NCBI RefSeq assembly: GCF_017873175.1
Contig: NZ_JAGGJW010000005.1
Location: 248,001-312,000 of the forward strand
Direction: 5' to 3'
Length of the DNA stretch: 64,000 nucleotides
From: Neorhizobium petrolearium
Lineage (GTDB): Bacteria; Pseudomonadota; Alphaproteobacteria; Rhizobiales; Rhizobiaceae
In this document: positions 63,315 through 64,000 of the stretch, one piece after another
Numbering within the stretch: position 1 is the stretch's first letter
Layout of the letters: the number at the start of each line of letters is the position of its first letter
The notes under the pieces: generated by a model
The model's input: only the letters and a program-made list of their open reading frames with translations
What the model was told of the DNA's origin: nothing
The model's database searches: none
Translations under genes and position numbers: made by a program

Positions 63315-63704
63315 GTGGCAAGGCCCAAAAAATTGTCCAGAAAACCAGTCATAGCAATCGTTGACGACGATCAGTCGATCCGCGAAGCCCTTGACGATCT
63401 CGTTTTGTCATGCGGCTACAGGAGCCGACTGTTTAGCTCGGCGGAAGCTTTCCTCGCCGATGATGATCGCGCTGCGATCGATTGCATGCTCGTGGATGTC
63501 AAAATGCCGGGCCTGAGCGGCATCGAATTGCAGGCGGTGTTGAATTCGCAGAATGCACCCAAGCCGCCAATGATTTTCATGACGTCCTATCGGGACGAAC
63601 GAACGCGGGCGGCTGCGATGGACGGCGGCGCTTTTGCCTTTCTCGGCAAGCCAGTCGACTTCGACCAATTGGTGCGGTGTCTGGAACAGGCGCTGAAGCA
63701 CTGA
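63315..63704 (+). CDS. Single-domain response regulator receiver protein
   Basis: The 129-residue protein is a receiver domain alone: VIAIVDDDQSIREALDDLV, phosphoacceptor Asp61 in CMLVDVKMPGLSG, MIFMTSYRDERTRAAAMDGGAFAFLGKPVDFDQLVRCLEQ. It has no output domain. The start is GTG 63315. It may compete for phosphate or link the kinase upstream to another regulator, which is inference. Confidence 0.85.
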   Translation: MARPKKLSRKPVIAIVDDDQSIREALDDLVLSCGYRSRLFSSAEAFLADDDRAAIDCMLVDVKMPGLSGIELQAVLNSQNAPKPPMIFMTSYRDERTRAAAMDGGAFAFLGKPVDFDQLVRCLEQALKH

Positions 63705-63735
63705 AGATATGCCGATGTTATCCAGGAGCAAAAGC

Positions 63736-64000
63736 ATGGCCCACAACTGCTCTCACACGTCCACCATCCGCCCAGTTCGCCCCACGACGCTTGGCTGCGA
63801 GGAGTGCCTCAAGACCGGACAGGTCTGGCTCCATCTCAGGCTTTGCCGCGAATGCGGTCATGTCGGCTGCTGCGACCAGTCCCCTGGACGCCATGCGACC
63901 GGACATTTCCACGCCACCCGTCATCCGATCATCGAAGGCTACGACCCGCCGAAAGGCTGGGGCTGGTGCTATGTTGATGAGATGGTCGTGGACTTGCCGG
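63736..64000 (+). CDS. UBP-type zinc-finger protein, 3' end outside window
   Basis: The frame starts at ATG 63736 with AGGAG upstream and is open to the window edge (88 codons). It shows a UBP zinc-finger pattern: AHNCSHTSTIRPVRP, GCEECLKTGQVWLHLRLCRECGHVGCCDQSPGRHATGHFHATRHPII, with the Cys and His ligands in place. Such domains in bacteria often stand alone or join redox or regulatory domains; the rest is not visible. Confidence 0.82.
   Translation, partial: MAHNCSHTSTIRPVRPTTLGCEECLKTGQVWLHLRLCRECGHVGCCDQSPGRHATGHFHATRHPIIEGYDPPKGWGWCYVDEMVVDLP

Noticed and set aside
1-64000. tRNA, rRNA, CRISPR arrays, integrase or phage genes
   Set aside because: I looked for cloverleaf ends, regularly spaced repeats and integrase or capsid motifs and found none. 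The only mobile element I can support is the IS66 copy.

Overview
The window reads as a chromosomal or megaplasmid segment of a Rhizobiaceae-type alphaproteobacterium (Rhizobium, Agrobacterium or Ensifer relatives). The basis is moderately high GC with short AT-rich promoter islands, FixJ/NarL-type regulators, an ExoP-like chain-length kinase, many ABC uptake systems with LacI/LysR control, an IS66 element carrying a rhizobial-type passenger gene, and a candidate alphaproteobacterial trans-acting sRNA. I saw no tRNA, rRNA, CRISPR array or phage.

Region 1 (1-13.9 kb) is a surface-polysaccharide locus. Two paralogous NarL/LuxR-type regulators flank a block of sugar-modifying genes: a GSA-type aminotransferase, a sugar epimerase, a DUF4910 M28-like protein, an RfbC-type 3,5-epimerase, a C-methyltransferase, an RfbF-type nucleotidyltransferase and a PIG-L deacetylase. 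A Wzz/BY-kinase and an outer-membrane export protein follow. No glycosyltransferase, flippase or polymerase is present, so the locus must continue elsewhere.

Region 2 (13.9-37.3 kb) is a sulfatase island. It holds four intact sulfatases with the Cys core CxPxR, one dead sulfatase, and a formylglycine-generating enzyme with the aerobic-type catalytic cysteine pair. It also holds a nitrate/sulfonate/taurine-type ABC importer, a CUT1 sugar importer, a DUF4432 sugar-mutarotase-like protein and an SDR. Control comes from two LacI regulators and one LysR regulator. The sulfatases show no export signal, while both binding proteins do. The simplest reading is import of intact sulfated compounds followed by desulfation in the cytoplasm. 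The fifth sulfatase carries two nonsense codons and is split by a 2809-bp IS66 element with an exact 8-bp target duplication.

Region 3 (37.3-51.6 kb) holds envelope and hypothetical genes. They include a TPR/TolB-like membrane regulator, a DUF900 lipoprotein hydrolase, an MscS channel, two beta-barrel-like proteins and a DUF3604 - HupE-like fragment - parvulin - HupE/UreJ run. DUF2092 and small periplasmic proteins, and a decayed ArsR regulator, complete it.

Region 4 (51.6-60.7 kb) looks like a redox/electrophile detoxification cluster: MFS exporter with a C-terminal monooxygenase-like domain, DoxX, a frameshifted YtcJ-type amidohydrolase, XapX, isochorismatase-like hydrolase, VOC ring-cleaving dioxygenase, divergent LysR, exported haloperoxidase-like hydrolase and Dps.

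Region 5 (60.7-64 kb) carries a candidate small RNA with two identical anti-Shine-Dalgarno loops and an intrinsic terminator. It is followed by a membrane PAS histidine kinase overlapping a FixJ-like regulator, a single-domain receiver, and a UBP-type zinc-finger gene cut by the window edge.
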